A program made the position numbers and the translations under genes. Under the pieces are notes generated by a model, which did not search any database, had not been told where the DNA came from, and was given only the letters and a program-made list of their open reading frames with translations. A stretch of DNA of 64,000 nucleotides. Origin: Litchfieldella xinjiangensis (GTDB taxonomy: Bacteria; Pseudomonadota; Gammaproteobacteria; Pseudomonadales; Halomonadaceae). This document shows, one piece after another, positions 60,411-64,000 of this stretch. The stretch spans positions 1,178,001 to 1,242,000 of the forward strand of contig NZ_JPZL01000001.1 in NCBI RefSeq assembly GCF_000759345.1, written 5' to 3'. How positions within the stretch are numbered: position 1 is the stretch's first letter; each line of letters begins with the position of its first letter.

Positions 60411-60429
60411 ACTGTACCGAAACTGTACC
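60411..60429. promoter_or_regulatory. Candidate integrase arm-type sites
   Basis: Two ACTGTACC repeats 11 bases apart (60411 and 60422) lie between integrase start and tRNA. The inverse motif GGTACAGT occurs in both left-end repeats (32222 and 43868), about 105 bases inside the tRNA fragment. Placement at both element ends suits integrase arm binding. Confidence 0.5.
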
Positions 60430-60478
60430 CTTGGAACATGGGACTCACCAGAAAGAATTGCTAACGCACTGATTTTAA

Positions 60479-60555
<77 letters not shown>

Positions 60556-60686
60556 TGCATTGCGCGGGCGTATGATAGCGAATGGTGGCGGGCTAGGCCA
60601 GAGGTGTGAAGGCTTCGTTGCTCGCGCGGGCACTTTTTTGGCGTTGGCGGGTCTGCTGCTGTGTCTGCTTACGTAATGAGGTGTTC

Positions 60687-61274
60687 GTGAAAGGATTGCA
60701 TGCTGCCCTGCCGCTGTTGTTCGCCCTGCCCGTCTCTCTACCCGTTCTGGCCGCGTGGGAACTCGACCCCAGCCGTTCGCAGGTCGAGGCGACCGTCACC
60801 GAGATCACCCCGAACGGGGAAGTGCCGCATCGCCATCACGTGCGCGAACTGAGCGGCGATATCTCTGCCGATGGCACGCTGAGCATGCCGCTGCGCCTGG
60901 ACCAGACCGACGTGATCGAGCGGCTGGGCGAATTGCCGCCGTGGCTATCCGGCCTGGCCCGCATGCCGCTGGTCACGCTGCAAACCCAGCTACCGCCGGA
61001 GCGGCTCGAGGGGTTGGATATCGGCGAGTCGCTGACCGAGACGCTGGAGTTTCGTATCAGCGCCGAGAACGCCACCCACCGCGAGCCGATTGCGCTGCGC
61101 TTTACCCGGCGCGGGCTCGATACCGTTCATGTGACCACGGCGGAAGAGGTGTCGATCGAAGGCCAGGAACTCATGGCCAACCAGACCGCCCGCACCGTAA
61201 TGCTGCTACTCGGCTACGAGCAGATCGGCGAGGAGGTGCCGGTGGAGCTCGACGTTACCTTGATCAATCGCTGA
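60687..61274 (+). CDS. YceI-like periplasmic protein
   Basis: A 195-residue protein with a signal peptide (1 to about 22, ending VLA) and a YceI-type lipocalin-like beta barrel (AWELDPSRSQVEATVTEI; LSGDISADGTLSMPLRLDQTDVIERL). YceI proteins bind isoprenoid lipids. The GTG at 60687 with TGAGGTG upstream puts the signal peptide at the N-terminus and is chosen over 60606. It converges with the ABC transporter gene, overlapping 11 bases. Confidence 0.78.
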   Translation: MKGLHAALPLLFALPVSLPVLAAWELDPSRSQVEATVTEITPNGEVPHRHHVRELSGDISADGTLSMPLRLDQTDVIERLGELPPWLSGLARMPLVTLQTQLPPERLEGLDIGESLTETLEFRISAENATHREPIALRFTRRGLDTVHVTTAEEVSIEGQELMANQTARTVMLLLGYEQIGEEVPVELDVTLINR

Positions 61275-63087
61275 GCGTGAGCGAATCCTCGGCCCGTGCG
61301 CTACCGGTCTGCACCCGCCACTGGGCGGCGTAGCGGCCGTCCTTCTCGAGCAGCGCCTCGTGCGTGCCCCGCTCGACCGCCTGGCCCTGGTGGATCACCA
61401 CGATCTCGTCGGCATGCACGATGGTGGAGAGCCGGTGGGCGACCATGATTACGGTACGCCCGTGAGCGATACGCTTGAGCGAGCGCTGGATGGCGGCTTC
61501 GGTCTCGTTGTCCACCGCACTGGTGGCTTCATCGAGAATCAGGATCGGTGAATCCTTGAGCAGGGCCCGCGCCAGCGACAGGCGTTGGCGCTGCCCGCCG
61601 GAAAGCCGTACGCCCCGCTCGCCCACCGGTGTGTCGAGCCCCTGGGGCAAGGCGTCGATGAATTCCCAGGCTTCTGCGGTGCGTGCCGCGTCGATGATGT
61701 CCGCCTCATCCGCATCGGGCCTGCCGTAAGCGATGTTGTCGCGAATGCTGCCTTCGAACAGATAGACATCCTGACTGACCAGGGCAATGGCCTGGCGCAG
61801 TGATTCCAGGCTAACGCCGTGGATCGGCTGGCCGTCGATGCGCACTTCACCTTGCTCGGGGTCGTAGAAGCGCAGCAGCAGCTTGATCAGCGTCGATTTG
61901 CCCGAGCCGGTCGCGCCCACCAGCGCCAGCGTATGGCCCGCGGGTACCTCGAGGCTCACCCCATCGACGCCCACCCCACTCGTCGGATAATGAAAACTCA
62001 CCCCATCGAACTGCACCGCACCATGGACCGGTGTATCGAGCGTGCGTGTGGCCTCGTCCTTGACCACGATGGGCATCGCCAGCAGATCGAGGATACGGCG
62101 GGTACTGGCCATGGCGCGCTCGAACAGATCGATGACCTCGGCCAGGCCGGTCAACGGCCATAACAGGCGCTGGGTGAGGAACACCAGCACGCCATAGGCA
62201 CCCACGTTCAGGTCGCCACGCAGAGCCATCATGCCGCCCACGGTAAAGGTCGCCAGGAAGCCGGCCAGGATCGCCATGCGAATCACCGGGATGAAGGCCG
62301 AGCTGACGCGGATCGCCCGGCGGTTGGCCTCGACGTAAGCCTCGCTGGCCGTGCGCAGCCGTTCGGCTTCGCGCCCTTCGCTGGTGAAGCTCTTGATGGT
62401 GGCGATGCCGGCCAGGTTATTGGTGAGCCGGCTGGAAAGATCACCGACCTTCTCGCGCACGTCGCTATAGAGCGGGCCCGCCTTGCGCTGGAAATAGAAT
62501 GCGCCCCAGATGATCAGCGGAATCGGGGTGAAGGCGAGTACGGCGACCAGGGGCGAGATGACAAAGAACACCGCACCCACCGCGACCACCGTCACGCCGA
62601 CCTGCACCAGGGCATTGGCCCCGCCATCCAGAAAACGTTCGAGCTGATTGACGTCGTCGTTCATGGTGGCCACCAACTGGCCGGAGCTCCTCGATTCGAA
62701 GAAGCCCATGTCGAGACGCTGGGCGTGTTCGTAGGTGTCCTGGCGAAGATCGGCCTGAAGGCGCTGGGCCAGGTTGCGCCACAAGATCTTGTAGAGGTAT
62801 TCGAACAGCGACTCGCCCACCCAGATGAAGAAGGTCAACACCGCCAGCATCACGATCTGTTCCTGCGGCGTGGTGAAGCCGAGCCGGGCGACGAAACTGC
62901 TCTCCTGGTTGACCACCACGTCGATGGCGACGCCGATCAGAATTTCCGGGGCGATATCGAACAATTTGTTGATGATCGAACAGGTGCTGGCCGCCACGAT
63001 GCGACGGCGATAGCCCCGGGCATAGCGCAGCAGGCGAACCAGGGCATGGAAGCTGCCGGTATGTGAGGCAGGCGAACTACTAGACAT
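61264..63087 (-). CDS. ABC exporter, fused permease and ATPase
   Basis: A 607-residue half-transporter. Six membrane helices in about 25-330, then the nucleotide-binding domain: Walker A LVGATGSGKST (about 390-400), Q-loop LVSQDVYLF, signature VRLSGGQRQR, Walker B ILILDEATSAVD and H-loop VAHRLST. Works as a dimer in the inner membrane. The substrate is not evident; MsbA-like lipid or drug exporters share this layout. Confidence 0.9.
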   Translation of the reverse strand: MSSSSPASHTGSFHALVRLLRYARGYRRRIVAASTCSIINKLFDIAPEILIGVAIDVVVNQESSFVARLGFTTPQEQIVMLAVLTFFIWVGESLFEYLYKILWRNLAQRLQADLRQDTYEHAQRLDMGFFESRSSGQLVATMNDDVNQLERFLDGGANALVQVGVTVVAVGAVFFVISPLVAVLAFTPIPLIIWGAFYFQRKAGPLYSDVREKVGDLSSRLTNNLAGIATIKSFTSEGREAERLRTASEAYVEANRRAIRVSSAFIPVIRMAILAGFLATFTVGGMMALRGDLNVGAYGVLVFLTQRLLWPLTGLAEVIDLFERAMASTRRILDLLAMPIVVKDEATRTLDTPVHGAVQFDGVSFHYPTSGVGVDGVSLEVPAGHTLALVGATGSGKSTLIKLLLRFYDPEQGEVRIDGQPIHGVSLESLRQAIALVSQDVYLFEGSIRDNIAYGRPDADEADIIDAARTAEAWEFIDALPQGLDTPVGERGVRLSGGQRQRLSLARALLKDSPILILDEATSAVDNETEAAIQRSLKRIAHGRTVIMVAHRLSTIVHADEIVVIHQGQAVERGTHEALLEKDGRYAAQWRVQTGSARAEDSLTLSD

Positions 63088-63170
63088 GACGCGTCCTTAG
63101 CGGGCAAGACCAGCGGTCATCATAGAGAGCGAATTCCCCGTTTGACAGCGGGCCTAGCCTAACATAGATT

Positions 63171-63189
63171 GATAATGTTTCTCATTAAC
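63171..63189 (+). promoter_or_regulatory. Fur box
   Basis: GATAATG-TTTCT-CATTAAC matches the two 7-base arms of the Fur consensus (GATAATG...CATTATC) at 13 of 14 positions. It lies 26 bases before the ATG at 63215, where it could block transcription under iron-replete conditions. Confidence 0.75.
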
Positions 63190-63214
63190 AACTCAGACGG
63201 AATGGACCCTCACC

Positions 63215-63601
63215 ATGCGTGCCGGTCACACCCAACTGCATTACACCTGTATCTTCCTGCATGTCTCGTTCCAGGCCATCAAGCGCTCGCTGGCCGGGCG
63301 CGAGCAGGATACATCCCCCTGCTGGCTCGACAGCGACATGCTGTTGATGCTCTCTCGGGAACTGCAGGCATGCTGCCGCCAGGCCCCGCCACAGAGCGTC
63401 CTTCGCCAGCGTCTCGACACGGCCAGCGCCCAGTGCGGGCTGTTGCTGGCCTTGTGCCCGGGCGCACTGACCGGCCAGCTCTGCCACCAGCATCTCGATG
63501 CCATTCTGTCGCCGCTGCGTGACGCCCTGGAACAACTTGCCGACTCCCCTGACGTGTGGCAACGCGCGGCCCAACGCCTGAAAGGCTGGCGCGGGCGTTA
63601 A
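63215..63601 (+). CDS. Cysteine-containing hypothetical protein under a Fur box
   Basis: A 128-residue protein, not recognised. It is helical, with seven cysteines including a CC pair (ELQACCRQ) and C-x6-C (QCGLLLALC). No signal peptide or membrane helix. The Fur box directly upstream suggests a role in iron starvation. It converges with ubiM with 8 bases between. Confidence 0.75.
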   Translation: MRAGHTQLHYTCIFLHVSFQAIKRSLAGREQDTSPCWLDSDMLLMLSRELQACCRQAPPQSVLRQRLDTASAQCGLLLALCPGALTGQLCHQHLDAILSPLRDALEQLADSPDVWQRAAQRLKGWRGR

Positions 63602-63609
63602 ACCGCCCG

Positions 63610-64000
63610 CTAGTGCCGTGCGAGGGTATGGGCGATGGCCGTCTTGAACGGATAGGCCCGCTCGGCAAGGCGCAACCCGGCATGACGCAGTAAACGCGCT
63701 GGCAAGCGATCGTCGGTATACAGCGAAACGATGGCCTGGGTGGCCAGATAAAGCGGCCGCGTCGCCAGGCGGTGTTCGCGCTCATACCGGGACAGGGCCA
63801 GGGGATCGGCGATGTCCCGGCCGGAACGATGCGCAGCGAGAATACGATCCGCCAACCGTTGCATGCCCTGCACACCGAAGTTGAAGCCATGCGCCGTGAC
63901 CGGATGCATACCGACTGCTGCATCGCCGACCAGGGCGAAGCGGCGTGACACGAAGCGCTCGGCGTAGGTACTCACCAGCGGATAGACGTAAGCCTCGCCC
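63610..64000 (-). CDS. ubiM: UbiM-like FAD-dependent hydroxylase (C-terminal part only)
   Basis: The last 130 codons of a UbiH/UbiF-family monooxygenase; the rest lies past the right edge. Visible are the FAD-binding segment RFALVGDAAVGMHPVTAHGFNFGVQGMQRLADRI and the C-terminal helices. UbiM hydroxylates the ubiquinone ring precursor. Choice of UbiM over UbiH/UbiF is by recalled similarity. Confidence 0.75.
   Translation of the reverse strand, partial: GEAYVYPLVSTYAERFVSRRFALVGDAAVGMHPVTAHGFNFGVQGMQRLADRILAAHRSGRDIADPLALSRYEREHRLATRPLYLATQAIVSLYTDDRLPARLLRHAGLRLAERAYPFKTAIAHTLARH

Overview
The window looks like chromosome of a halophilic gammaproteobacterium of the Halomonas type. The basis is a GC-rich core, a complete type II secretion operon next to a Tat-exported PhoX, a UbiM-type hydroxylase, DUF892, DUF1622 and SPW-repeat stress proteins, and gammaproteobacterial BirA, Fur and PhoB sites. 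No rRNA is present, so the genus is inference.

Core, 1-31.3 kb. It opens with cell-wall and metabolic genes: a cut-off L,D-transpeptidase, a YkuD-type protein, a dienelactone hydrolase, a FAD/Rieske oxidoreductase, bioB behind a BirA-like operator, a PQQ-type sugar dehydrogenase and DUF892. phoX follows. A Pho-box cluster then precedes a Tat-exported, catalytically degraded SoxB-like gene and gspC-gspN, all nearly continuous by stop/start overlaps; this suggests a phosphate-starvation-controlled secretion system. Next come small stress and membrane genes, an aldo/keto reductase with a glutathionyl-hydroquinone reductase, an HxlR/NAD(P)-binding pair and a TetR/Bcr-CflA efflux pair. A dead FitAB toxin-antitoxin remnant marks the edge of the variable zone.

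Variable zone, 32.1-60.5 kb. Two genomic islands sit in tandem at a tRNA(CAU) gene, marked by three copies of the same 46-bp tRNA 3' end. Island 1 (32117-43762) has no integrase. It carries a type II CBASS operon (HNH-SAVED effector, CD-NTase, E1/E2, JAB protease) with a convergent DEDDh exonuclease, an hsdR relic, an AbiE toxin-antitoxin pair, and a MazG-like hydrolase beside a nuclease-helicase-LexA fusion protein. Island 2 (43763-60524) has a tyrosine integrase next to the intact tRNA, an IncQ-like replication module (HTH, RepA helicase, RepC, three 22-bp-spaced iterons) between two inverted IncP-like oriT sequences, a relaxase relic, and a defence operon. That operon holds an MmeI-like methyltransferase, a hypothetical protein, a RhuM relic, a DEAD/DEAH helicase, a GIY-YIG nuclease and a Gabija-like OLD nuclease plus UvrD helicase.

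Beyond the tRNA (60.6-64 kb) the core resumes with a YceI-like protein, an ABC exporter, a Fur-box-controlled cysteine-containing protein and the end of ubiM.

No CRISPR array or rRNA was seen. All calls come from reading the sequence; no database search was run.
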